Below are positions 34,138 through 46,019 of a stretch of 64,000 bases of DNA, one piece after another. The position numbers were made by a program, and so were the translations under genes. Origin of the DNA: Tricholomella constricta (taxonomy: Eukaryota > Basidiomycota > Agaricomycetes > Agaricales > Lyophyllaceae); the NCBI GenBank assembly GCA_013368375.1, contig JAACJP010000010.1, forward strand, positions 682,001-746,000, read 5' to 3'. Every line of letters starts with the position of its first letter. The stretch's first letter is position 1. The notes below the pieces were generated by a model, which worked only from the letters and a program-made list of their open reading frames with translations, ran no database searches and had not been told where the DNA came from.

Positions 34138-35376
34138 TCCAGACTTTTTCGTACTCTCGGGGGAAGCGGGTTATACAGTCCCAAACCAACCACGTCCATG
34201 TAATAACTTTTTGGTGTGTTAATCACAGTCATCAATTTAACAGAGAGAAAGCAGCCACGAACCAGAGAACGCGTTTCTTGTGATTAGACTCCCGAAAAAT
34301 GTGTGAGAGTCGATAGCCATAGTAATTCAGGACATGCTCCACGGCATAAGATGTGCAACTGATGACTTGGAACCAAGGAGAAGCTGAGGTTCGACAAATC
34401 AACATGGCGCATATAAACAACCAGCCAGGGTCAAAGATCAGGCACATATACTGGAGTACTTACATAAATCCATTGAGGTAATAAACCTCATATTGAGGAG
34501 CGAATAGGATGCGCTAAAGATATGGTACCGAGGCTTCTGGGCTCTGGAAAAAATAAAAGGCATGCAAATCTTCGAAATTTCTCGAAATTTGGGGGAGGGA
34601 ACACGTACGGATTCCTACGGAGGCCATCGAGGACATTCAATACAATTCGACACGTGGACCTTGTGATATTCGACCAAGGAGTCATTGCATATAAGCACCG
34701 GCGTCGCAGTCTTTATAGTCACCGATTGATCCATCGCCAGAGTTGCAGAAAGAAAACTAAGAATAAGTGACTTGGCTCGCCGAACGTTCACCTGGCAGCG
34801 CTTCTGAGGTTTAGCGTGTATCGTTACAGTAAGTTCACGGTTCGCCGACTAATAATAATATCCCAAACGTCTTTCGACGGAGAATCGAAAAGCACCGGGG
34901 CGGCGTAAGCCATAGCAACGGCCAAACTGTTTATCCAGGAGGCCTGATTTAAGTTTGACCGATGATTTCTGATGATAGGCGGTTTTTCCCTGTTTTTCCC
35001 CTTATTTCATGGGATCGGACGTGCGGTGGCTGAGAGCCTTGTATGGCCCACTCCGCGTCCCTACAGATTAGTGTGGAAGACAACGCAATATGTTGTGCAA
35101 CAAACAACGCACCTATCCTTGCTCGAGAATTTACCACCTTGACACCAAACAGGCCTAGGTGAATAATTGCTACCATGTAGTCAGTCTTTTCGACCTTGAG
35201 GATCTCGATTCCGTTGAATATCACTCTGAAAAGTTACACAGAATTCTACCAAAAGAAGACATTTCATCGATCATCTCTGGAGGCATTTACCCAATCGCTG
35301 ACCACAGGACCTAAAACCTGACGTTAAACGCGTCAAATTCGACAACCAATCAACTTAACGAAACCAGCTTCGACCC
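34138..35376 (-). other. Upstream 7TM-like fragments and spacer
   Basis: Minus-strand fragments at about 34725-34230 look like parts of a related membrane protein. They include a start MDQSVTIKTATPV near 34725, DSLVEYHKVHVSNC, SYSLLNMRFITSMDL and SNHKKRVLWFVAAFSL. They could be 5' exons of the gene at 33273-34137 or a second gene partly merged with it. From about 34770 to 35376 I see nothing coding. Confidence 0.35.
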
Positions 35377-38065
35377 TCAAAACTCTTCAATATCATCGCT
35401 ATCCAACCACCCTCCTTCCGCCTCCGTGTCTTTCCGCGTCACACGAATGTGCTCGTCATCCTCGTCATTTCCCACAGGCACATCCATCTCCTTCTCATCC
35501 AGCGCCAGCCCATCCCCAAACTGCGTCCCAAACGCAAACTTCAAGCTCGAAAACAACCGATGGGAAGCCGGCGGGCGGGGCAGCGTCGTCGCGGGCACCT
35601 TTGAACTATCCCGTGCCTTCAACACCCCGCCCAGCTCCAGTACAACCTCAGCATGGCTCCACCCACTGCGCCGTTCGCTCTATTCGACAATACAGTGCAT
35701 CAGCGGGCCGTAGATGCTGGTCTACGATGACTAGTAAGAACCACATGGCACTCACCTTGCCCATCTCATCGTCGCCCAACGCCCAACCCCTCGCGTCCCT
35801 CACGCCCTCCCATGCACTCTTCTCCTTCTGCAAGCAGTCGAAAAATGCAGGCTTGAGTATTTTCTGATTTCTCCGCGCGACGGGCGATGGGAGGGAGTGC
35901 AGAGCGCCGAGCGTGAGCAGGTGGAAGCGGTGCGGGTTCGCTTGGTACCACTACGATGGGGTAAGTAAGCGAAAGACAAGAAGGAAGGGAAACCTGAATA
36001 CGCACAGCCTCGCCCCCACTCGAATCGACCCAGCTCAGCCAGTCCGAGACGCCTTCGCACTGCTCGACACCATCGCAGAACAGTGGATAATTTTGGTGGA
36101 GGTACAGCGAGAAGAGGGACGAGTCTATCGGGGAGTCCGCGTAGAGAGTCTATAAGACGAGTTAATAAACACCCAAGCTGATTTGAGGTCCTTTACATCA
36201 ACATCAACCCGACTCGTCCTCCGCTCATGTTCCTCAAACCAGGGCGGTAGTTTCGGTGGATCCTTGAGCTGCGCATCAATTGCTTTCTCCCTCTGGACAT
36301 CCTTCGCACTCGCAGACGAGCTCGGCGGGTCTCCCTTGCCTATACACATGAAGACCACAATGCTTATCAGCGCCAAAATCCCATCCAAACGTTAAAAAAG
36401 ACCGACGTTTATTATACAGCACCTTCCCTAGCAGATGGAACAGCACCAAACTCTGCTCTCTTCTCGTGACAGCACCCAACACCACCGCCTTTCCCTTTCC
36501 TTTCTCTCCTCCTTTTTTCTTCCGCCCCTTTCCACCCATTTCGACGATGCAAGCAAACTGCAACGCCATGATCGCGCTCCTTATATCCCCATTTGCCGAC
36601 TCCACAACCGCGTCCAGGATCTCCCGAGACGGCACTTGCTGCGACGATCCTGCGAAATGCGTATTGAGCAGCGCCTGAAGTGCCTTGGTGAGGAGGGTTG
36701 GCGCGATCGGGTTGAACCTATACATGAATCAGAGGTTTACGAGAACGGAACAAAAAGAAAAGACAGAGTCAGTTTGAAATGGAAGGACAGGATGCAAAGC
36801 AAAAGCGTACGCGATCTGCGTGACGTAGGGCCCCCCGAGCAGCTCCCTTGACAGCACGGTGCGGACATCCACGACCCCCTCGCTAGCCTTTGCCTTCCCC
36901 CACCCTCCACCTCCTCTGGCCATGCGTTCGTCCCCTGCCTCGCCGCGGACACCAGCATCACTGACCACGATGATAATCGGGATGGGCGGGCTAGATACCG
37001 GCGAGAGGACGAGGGCGTCGAGGGCGGCATGGAACTGGGCCTGCGTGCCAGAGTGCAGGATGTTGGGGAGGTCTTCAAGTAGGATGATGTGCCGTTTTAG
37101 TGCGGGGGCTGAAGAGGGTTGGGATCGGGATTGGGAAGAAGAGCCTGCACGAGTGGGGGCGGGTACGGTGAAGAGGTTCTGGCAGCTCGATGCGCGGTGG
37201 AGAAAGGCCGCAAATTTGGCGAAGGGGGCTTCAGCGTCTGGATCATAACTCCACGTCCTGGATGCGTCGGTTTGGTCGGCGAAGGTTCTGCTCGAGTCAT
37301 CTGCGGGAGATTACGAAGTTATATTAATGAGTCTAGTGAGTGCTTAAAAGAAGCACGAACTCAGATTTCCCTCGCCGATTGCGTTTCGCCATTCCATGAT
37401 CTCGAAACCCATCTCGCGCGCAAGAACGCGTATCGTCGTCGTCTTGGCCGTCCCAGCCGGGCCAGTCAGTGCAAGTATCCTCTGGTACGAAGGCGATCAT
37501 CAGTGACACGCCAAACATGGTATTGGCAGGCTCGTACTCGATATTTCCTCAAAGCTCCGGAAGGCCCTCCCTCGAAAGCCTCCTGAAGCCACCGCCGAAC
37601 ATCCTCGACTTTCCTCTTGTGCACCGCGAGCTCTGCCTGGCCGGCCGGTCGTGTCAGATGATTCCAGGTAAATCAGAAGACCACCAACTTCTGTAGTTGG
37701 CTCATAGATATCGACCCACATCCTCTCATCTGAAACGGTGCCAGTGATCAGTCAGAAAGTCCATTCCAGGTTGTTGAGAAGCTCACCGTCGTCCACCCTC
37801 TCCGATGAGTCTCTAGCTTTAGCCTTTCCCTTGTGGGATTCCTGGGAAGAGGTTTGCGGAGAGCCTGACTTCCAACTCAAGCTCGGTGCCGTGGCCTTGA
37901 ACTGAATATATCTCAGCTCCGGGCCCATTGAAAAGAGATATGAATACTCACAGCTGTCAGTGGGTCGAATCTCGGTGAGGCGCTTGGTACGCGTGCCTCG
38001 AGCTTAATAACATTGACCTTTGACGCTGAAGATACATTCTTCCGCTGGGAAGGCTTCGGCGCCAT
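35377..38065 (-). CDS. RAD17: Checkpoint clamp loader subunit Rad17/Rad24
   Basis: Eleven exons (38065-37952, 37901-37787, 37730-37690, 37636-37538, 37481-37361, 37300-36811, 36717-36407, 36339-36197, 36149-36006, 35950-35756, 35679-35377) give about 691 aa. Rad17 loads the 9-1-1 clamp at damaged DNA. The entry WVDIYEPTTEAELAVHKRKV is typical. The P-loop LTGPAGTAKTTT is at about 128-139; it has Ala where the consensus G-x4-G-K-T expects the second Gly. Walker B IILLEDLPNI is at about 235-244, and GDIRSAIMALQF is the sensor-like helix region. The C-terminus is acidic (SDDIEEF). A basic Lys/Gly insert sits near 462-485. Expected to be nuclear. Confidence 0.9.
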
Positions 38066-38729
38066 GGTCAACGCGTCGAGGTGATCGTAGGGCTCAAGAG
38101 ACGTCGACGCGTCGGCGGTGACGATGAAATGTCAGGACCTCGGTCACCTGTATTCCAACCCCGCGGCATCACGATCACTGGCCTCGCCATCTCGAGCTCC
38201 CTTATTTGAATACTTGTATCATACATCAGCAAAATATGCAAAAAAAGCTGCCCATGTAAACCCAAAAGCAGCTCACAGCAGCGGGAAGCTGCTTTTCCTA
38301 AACGATAAGGTTCCAAAGTAGGTACGAGGCATAATGAGTAGGAACCAATTGAAGATGCACCCCTAAGGTCCATTTTAAGAAACACGCTCTATATAATCCT
38401 CTTATAATGTCCAGACCTTGCCTCTCTAAGTCTGGGTCGAAGTATCTCCAGGCTGTCGTCCGCGCGATCATAGAATATTTTCACGGTGATCAACGAGAGG
38501 CTTACGATTGTTGGTTCTGGATACAATGCGTTCGAGATGCAAATTACATTATAATACCGTACTTTCGCTGGAGTTTAGCCAGATGGGACAGTTGGACAAT
38601 TGAGAATGGGGTTGGGGGGTAAGTATCTGGGTCGACGCAATCCGCGTCGCGGTGACGGCGTTTGCCGACCAGGACCCCGATCACTTCCATAACCACCTGC
38701 CTCGACAGTCCTAAGGCTGCATTGGCAGT
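38066..38729. promoter_or_regulatory. Divergent promoter region of RAD17 and PAC1
   Basis: This 664-bp region lies between two outward-facing starts. A plus-strand frame of about 70 codons at 38407-38622 is not supported as a gene. No specific element was identified. Confidence 0.4.
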
Positions 38730-40648
38730 ATGGCCTCGCACCTTTCAGATCGCCAACGAAACGACCTGTTTGTTTCCTTCATATACTGTTTACTTGTCAT
38801 CTAACCCGGTACAAACTGTAGCCATAAGTCTATCCTTGATTACTTGTACAGCGAAGGCCTTACCAAATCATATGAACAACTACGAGAAGATATCCCCGAA
38901 GTCGTGCGTGCCATATCACTTTTACCCTGCGCTGTGACATATACTCTCAGGCCGACTTTACGCCAGATCCATCATCACCGACGAGCGGCCTTCTAGTCAA
39001 GAAATGGACAAGTGTCATCCGCATGCAACGGAAGGTGTGTACCCTGTGGTTACATACTTTCATCACTAACGCGCCTTAGCTTATGGAGCTCGAGTCGCGG
39101 CTCGCTCAAGCCCAGGAAGAACTTGCAACCTCCTCCGCGGACGGCGTAAAGCGAACGAACAAGGACTGGCTGCCGACCTCGCCAGCGACACGCACTCTCG
39201 TCGGGCACCGCGACAAGATCAACGCCGTCAGCTTCCACCCGACCTACTCCGTGCTAGCATCCGCCTCCGTCGATGCGACAGTGAAGATCTGGGACTGGGA
39301 GACAGGCGATCTGGAGCGCACGCTCAAGGGGCACACCAAGGCCGTTTCAGACTGTGATTTTGACTCTGCAGGAAAGGTCTTGGGTGCGTCGAACCTTCAG
39401 ATACCCAACGGACTGCATCAGCTGAATTGAGCCTAGCGACGTGCTCGCACGACCTATTTATCAAGCTCTGGAACGTTCTCGAAGAATACACGAACTTTGC
39501 GACATTGCGAGGGCATGAACACTCCATCTCGTCCGTACGCTTCCTCCCCGGCGACGCTCGCATCGCTTCGTCGAGCCGGGACAACACTGTGCGCGTATGG
39601 GACGTCCAGACGACGTGCGTCGCTTCCCTCACTTCTTCACAACTACAGTCCTCAAATCTCTTACAGACACTGCATAAAGGTCCTTCGACCACACGAAGAC
39701 TGGATACGGTGCGCAAATCCCAGTCTCGACGGCCGCCTGCTCCTCACCTGCTCAGATGACCATGTACGTCTCATCTCCATCCTAAAAACTATTATAGTTC
39801 ATCCTTCTAATTATAGACTGCGCGCATTGTCGACCCCGAATCCGGCGCAATCAAAATCGAGATGCGGGGACATGACAACCGCGTAGAATGCGCGCTCTTC
39901 GTGCCTGGTACGTCCGTTCCCGCCGTCCGCGAGCTCGTCGCCCAGGTCTGTACCCTCCCTTTACGCCTGCCTGCCTTTCATCCTACGCTTACTGAGATAC
40001 TATATCAGCCCGCAACAGCCGCTTCTACAAAACTCGACGCCCTCGCCATCTCGTTTGCCATAACCGGGTCGCGCGATAAGACGATCAAGCTCTGGGACTC
40101 AATACGCGGGCTGTGTCTGTGGACATTTGTGAGTACCGCATCCATCTCTCACCTCTTCAGTTGTATAACTCTTACCTGCACTCGTCCTTGAGATCGGACA
40201 CGATGGTTGGGTACAAGCTCTCGCCTTCCACCCAGCCGGCACGCACCTCCTCTCCGTCGGGGACGACCACACGATGCGCACATGGGATCTCCGGACCGGG
40301 CGATGTACAAGAAAGCGTGCGTTTCGTCTCCTTCACTCTGCTCCCCTTCTTTCCCCTTGAGTACTGCCCAATCCCGAACTGAACCTTGCTTTATGCCAGT
40401 CGAGGCGCACAGCCCGTTCACGCAGTGCATCGCGTGGGGCCCCGTTCCTAAACGGAAAGCGGGCGACGGCGATACCCATGCGGATGGGGGTGCGGGTGCG
40501 GAGAAGACGCTGAATGTGGTGGCGACGGGAGGCACCGACCAGGTGCGTGACTTACGACACGCAGCGATAATTGCACTGACGTCCATTGCACTGTGATTAC
40601 TCATCTGACCTTCGCCCTCCGCAGGTGATCAAGATCTGGTGTCCGTGA
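38730..40648 (+). CDS. PAC1: Nuclear distribution protein PAC1/LIS1 (NudF)
   Basis: Eleven exons (38730-38767, 38822-38900, 38951-39034, 39080-39383, 39437-39614, 39667-39763, 39817-39945, 40009-40128, 40193-40316, 40400-40542, 40625-40648) give about 439 aa, the usual LIS1 length. LIS1 binds dynein and NudE and drives nuclear migration. The LisH domain is at about 13-38 ([20 protein letters not shown]). A short coiled coil follows ([15 protein letters not shown]). Seven WD40 repeats then run to the end, for example [29 protein letters not shown] [21 protein letters not shown] and [13 protein letters not shown]. The last exon is only 24 bp and completes the final blade (VIKIWCP). Identity is firm. 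Confidence 0.95.
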
Positions 40649-41438
40649 AACTCAACCTTGAGTTGTCCGCGACGGATGCCTCGTGTCCTTGCGTGCTTGA
40701 GCTTTCTTGGTGTCCTGCAATCGTAGCCGTCCTCCTGTGTTGTCTGTCGTTGCTCTCGAGCGCAATTTCTCGTTTCCGTTTTTGTTTTTGTTTCCTTCTA
40801 TGTGCACCTAATTACACCGGAACTACCCTATACAGCCCTTGCCGCCGTACCTAATCTGTATTCATGGCCAGCCCTAATATGGCGCGGGCCACCTGTATGC
40901 ATGCCCACACCTTCACGAATCTAATGATCTGGTCGGAGTCTGACTGGACTGAATCAGGACCAATAAACTGTAGAGTGATGGATCATCACGGATAAGTGCA
41001 AATCATCACTGACAAGTGCCGCGGAGCTTCGACTGTTACGTTTAACTTTCTTCAGATGACTCTAACAGGCAAACGCAGTGACCACCAGCTTGGTTCTTAT
41101 CCCCATCTTTAACCCACGCTCTTTGATCATAGCCCTGGTCAGTATCGTATGACGGTGGAGGAAGTCCACCGCAGTGCACCAGGCTTGGTCCCATCACGGT
41201 CGGTCTTTTCGAAATAACGAGATTGGATTAATTCATGATGAGTACTTGTTCGCAACTTGCGTGCAGTAGGCCATGGGGCAACGCAGCACTCAGTCCTCTT
41301 CGTGATCAACAATCATCATAATGCTCCGAAGCAAAGCCCCAAGGTAAGCTCATATTTACATAAAGCAAGTGACCCCACTTCACCTGTACTCACATCCCCC
41401 AGCTTCCTTCTGTACCCCCGGTTGAATCACCCCAGACC
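40649..41438. other. Intergenic, no gene seen
   Basis: This holds the 3' flank of PAC1 and the promoter side of the RRM gene. No protein-like frame. Confidence 0.5.
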
Positions 41439-43587
41439 ATGGGCGACCGCAATAGCGCCCATTCCTTCATCGCCGAGCCTTCGTTGTTTGCTCGTAACCT
41501 ACCCTTCAACATCGAGTACTTCCACCTCAGCCAGATGTTCAAGGATTTCTCGTTTACGCGTATAAGCTTGACTGAAAGCTATCAACGACTTCGCTCTGAT
41601 ACCAATGAGAATTGGATACGCTTGCGTCGGGAGCCTGGATCGCAATCTGGACAAATCGATTTTCCTGATACCGCAAAAGGTACGCTTCATAGTATTCGAT
41701 TTTCTAACCCATAACGAACCCTCGCATCGTTCCAACCCTAGCGGAAAAGGCCCTTGCAATCTTGAATGGCCGTCTCATCCCGGGCATTTTGCCTCCTGCG
41801 AGCCTACGCCTCTCAACCACTCCTGACGCTGCTTCACCGGCACTCAATGCAACAGGAAATCCACGATTCGTCAAGCTTCTTCCGCCCAATACGACCGAGA
41901 TTGAACTCTACGAACTTATCAGGCCCTTTGGAGCTCTCATTGCTGCCCGCGTCGACGAAAGACTTGGTGGCATTGTTCGATTTTGGACCGAGGGCGAAGC
42001 CCGAGCTGCGGAACGCGCCGTCAGTTCTACATTTTCGGAGACAACCAGGATCACCCTTCAAGCTTACGATCCTTGCATTCTGTTCTGTATGGTCAGTCTT
42101 GTGTTCTTTTTATATCGGTTCATTCTCCACTGAATCACAAACGACCCATAGAATCTCAGCCGCGATGTGGACGCCGCGATCCTTCGGGATCATTTTCATG
42201 ACGTGCGTAGGCCACTCTCTGCCTCTCGCCCAGTCTATGACTTACCCTTTTCTCCACAGTGCGGTTCCATTACAAGGTCTGTCTCGTACACCCCCGGTCG
42301 TGTGAAGGCCCTTTTTAACTTTGAGCCCCCTTACAAGTGCACGTGTGGTATACGAAAGCAACGGCCAAAGCCGTGGTTATGGCTTCGTCTCCTTTTTTGC
42401 TCCGGAAGAAGGTATGCACGTCAATGCGACCATCATCGGACACCACGCCTGTGCTCACTCGTAATAGCCTCATATGCCATCAACAGGCATGACGGAGCGA
42501 TTTGGCGATCGAATACCCTTATTCTGCGCCATTACGAGCCCGAGCTGACGTCAGAAGTGCGCGAGGAGGAACACGTTCGGCCTAAAGCTTCCGTCAGTGT
42601 TACACTCAACGTAACACGTTCGCTCATAAATACGAGCCTTTAGGAACTACCTTTAGATGATGCTGCTCATTATCAAGGCCCGGATACATCTACTATTGGT
42701 CAAACAGTATCACTCGAAACTCATCTGGCAGATGTCGCGGCGTTGAAAGATCAGACAAGGGAGGAAAGAGAGATACATCAGTCCACGAAGAGAAAACTGG
42801 AAAGGATGAAGCAGAAAAGGGAAGAGGCGGAAGGTGCAGCCAATGCAGCGGAGGCGGCGCTTAACGGTACGTTATTCAATCGCCGGAAGTTTGTGCATTC
42901 ACAAACGAATCTGTAGAGCTAAAATCTCACTGTGAGAGCTTATCTGGCCGGCACAAATGCGCAATGGATGACTTGAACGCCAAAATGGATGCCATCCGGG
43001 ATGATAGAAATATTTTTAAAAGCCTTCTGGAGAAGGCGAAAGCTGATCGGGCGCAGACTTTTGCACAGCTGCAAGCACAAGAGCAAAGGCTGAAAGACAT
43101 GGCTCTTCAAGAAGCTTGGACGAATGCAACGATCGCCGAAGACGAGCGCTGCCGCGAACGAGACGCTCGTCTATGTACCTGGGACAGTGCAGCCGCACGA
43201 GCCAGATTCCGGCTCCTCCTCGACGAATTCGAGACCGCCAAATTCTCCAAACTTGAGCGGCCCCTCACGTTTGGCAGCATCCCATGGCCCATCCTCGATA
43301 ATCCCTTATCGCCTTCTTCTTCTTCCCGCGGTGAGGCGGTGACCTGGGTAAAGGTCGAGGCCTTTTTCGCAGACGTGAAGCGCACGTGTAGTGCTGAGGA
43401 GTATAGGAAGCTTGTTGGGAGAGCACACCATATGTTCCATCCTGACAAGTGGAAGTCTCGTGGTATTTTGGACACTGTTCGGGATCCTGATCTTAGGAAG
43501 GCCCTAGAATCGTCCGGCACGATCGTTGCGCAGGCAATTTCGCCTCTTCGGAGTCGTCGCACGACGGAGGATGATATCACGTTTTAG
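41439..43587 (+). CDS. RNA-binding protein with RRM domains and a coiled-coil C-terminus
   Basis: Eight exons (41439-41679, 41742-42091, 42152-42202, 42260-42276, 42338-42411, 42468-42592, 42644-42866, 42917-43587) give about 583 aa. RRM-like units start with LFARNLPF (about 16-23) and continue to DTAKAEKALAILNGR. A central unit has FVKLLPPNTTEIELYELI. The clearest RRM begins LFCMNLSRDVDAA (about 194-206) and has RNP1 RGYGFVSF at about 232-239. RNP1 appears only after splicing a 17-bp exon. Residues about 280-420 are charged and coiled-coil-like. The C-terminal 100 residues include AHHMFHPDKWKSRGIL, a conserved-looking block with a J-domain-like HPD that I do not assign. Likely an mRNA-binding factor. 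Confidence 0.8.
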
Positions 43588-46019
43588 ACCAGGACCGTGC
43601 TAAATTGGCGAAGTCTTCTTCAATCAGCTATGCGCGCGTGAGGAGCGAAACTACGGGGGAAGTCGATCTTGTTGCCTTCAATACCAGGTCGTTTCAAGTT
43701 TCCATGTCTCCTACTGTATATTAGCTGATCGTTGCTGGTCATCATGAAGTTCCTACTACTATCAATACTGTGCTTGATTTAAGAACACGATGCCAAGGTG
43801 CGGACCAGTGTCCATTAGGCGCCACAGCGAAGACAGGCCGCCGGCTCCGAGCTGGCATAGGGGTGGCGTCCCTGAAATTCAGGGGAGAGCCATCTATACT
43901 ATAGGCAGTGAAGCTGCAAAGCTCAATTAAATACGAACGATTGACGGAAAATATCTAAACAGACAGGCCCCAAGACGGCTCCATGCCCACAATTGAGCGG
44001 TGAGGCACATCCACCGCCTTCCGCCAGGAATGACAGCGTCGGAGTTATACGTTCCTACTGGCTCGTTCGCTCCCGTCGAATAAGTTAAAGTGAATCAGAC
44101 CGTGATCGTGCGTTTGAAAGAGTGTCGATCTTTCAAAAGAAATGGATTCTGCTTGTTGGCGACCAGCTCCTTGAGTTAGCCGTTTAGAGTAGAAATTTTC
44201 AACGACCTTTTGTAATATATCATGACCATAAATTTGGCCGAAAAGAAAAAGAAACAGCTCTAGTAAGCGCGCCGCTTGGGTGTGAGTAGGCCGGTGACCA
44301 TTCCTCAGCAAAAAGGAAAGCCCGAGCAGAGGCTATCAGGACTCAAGGTTGCGAGTGGAGTTATAACTGCTGCGGACTCGGGGCGGGGTGGTATACGCAA
44401 AGAATATTCAAGGCCTTGAAAGGTGCGTAGCAGAAGAGAAACTGTCCGAGTCAGGTTTGAGCCAATACTTCATTTTTGGCTTGACGTCGCATGGATTTCC
44501 CTACCTAGAAACATATGTCTTGATACTAGCAAACTTTCTGGCGTTGTGTGTAAGTAGATCACCGAATGGGAGGCTCACTCACCTTCTTGCATTTCCTTTG
44601 CACCTTGCTTTGTACCTGTGTGAGTGCAAAAAGAGGTTGCGACCCGGTGAAACACGGTGGCCTAGCGTCCACTACGTCTTGGCTCGCTCCGGGCACTCAC
44701 ATTTAGCATAGCGAAAGGGCAATCGTCCGAATCAGACCCAATACACTTTGTGAATAAGAGGAGCATTAGCTGTTCATTCGTGAACTCGGGAATGCGTTCA
44801 AACAACAGAGAGGGAGGCTCGGTTTTACTAGACTCTGTACGCGAAGGATGTCTGACTGGAGTGACGGTCCGCAGGGTCGTCGTCGCAGTCGAGTTGCAAC
44901 TTAGGTAAGATATCTCTGATTCTGTTTGATGAATAACGATGTGGATAGCTTCTAATAATGTGCACCGGTTCAATGCGTTGAGCGGGGACAGACAAGTGCC
45001 GGTCCGAGCCCTTATGACATGAGCAGGTGCCTGGTTGATAGCGCGTCCGGCAGGCGCAAGTCTACGCACGTCGAAGATGCATCAACTTTTCGAAAGCCCG
45101 GGCCGCGTTGTTCGGTTACCGTGTTGTGACCGTGTATATCTTCTTTTGGAGAAATCAAAGTGCGCAGAAACGTCCACAAGATCGAGACTCGTGAGGAGCC
45201 TGGAACTGCGAGAGCTTGAAAAATTTATCGCTTGGCGACATGAGGCTCTCAAGGCGCAGGAGTCGGCGCATCTATAGTTTATGCAACGGGTCCTTTCTGC
45301 AATTGGGGTGTCTGTTCGACTCCGAGTCAAGTCGATCATACGCATCCAGAGTGATTTTGAATTTTGCAACGGTCCACCAAGGACCAACTCCTCGGAGGAG
45401 AGGAAATCACTCACCGACAATGTATGTGGCGTTGGAAGTCTAACATACATGTAGTCCACGGAAGCGGTGGCGTCGGATGTGTTCAATAACGATACGGTGT
45501 GCAAAGCAAGTGTGCACGCCGTGACGTTGTGTGTAAGTGAGAAAATGAATATCACGGGCACATGAAGGCACAAAGTCCAGAAATCTGTCTGATAGACAGG
45601 CTTCTAGCGCGGGGCCTGCTCGTTCATGATCAGGAGGAACACTTGACCGGGAGAAAGGAAGTTTGACTTCCTAAAACGCGGACGGCGCTGCAAAACATGC
45701 ACAAACAACACGTCGTCGTGCCTTTTGCGAGAGCGCGTTTTCGTCGCGCGAATCCGAGTATTTCTGGCGTGTTTACGGCTTGCTGTCCTCCCCAAGTCTC
45801 GAGAATTTTCTATAAATTTTCTTTATGTTACCGTTCGGTCGACTAAATGGATTCGCAAGGATCCGGGATGTCGTGGTTCCCTTTTTCCTTGTCGCGGACT
45901 GACAGAGAAGAACGGCGAGACGATCTGCGGTGTCGAGGTCTGTGATTATAATTAGAAGTGCGCCTTACCAAGCGCGCCCCCTGCCATTGTCGTAGATACC
46001 TCCCTCTTCCGTCACCACC
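43588..46019. other. Long gap without a supported gene
   Basis: Both strands have open frames of 60-160 codons, notably minus 45573-45082, but none reads convincingly as protein and none could be spliced. It may hold a decayed gene, a non-coding transcript or the promoter of the methyltransferase gene. No terminal repeats were noticed. Confidence 0.4.

Noticed and set aside
35800..36060. Short frames around the RAD17 3' exons on both strands
   Set aside because: Introns at 36005-35951 and 35755-35680 explain the RAD17 frame; the other frames have no support.
41764..42305. Ser-rich plus-strand frame overlapping the RRM gene
   Set aside because: It is the alternative frame of exon 2. The accepted frame gives RRM motifs and splices in phase to RNP1.
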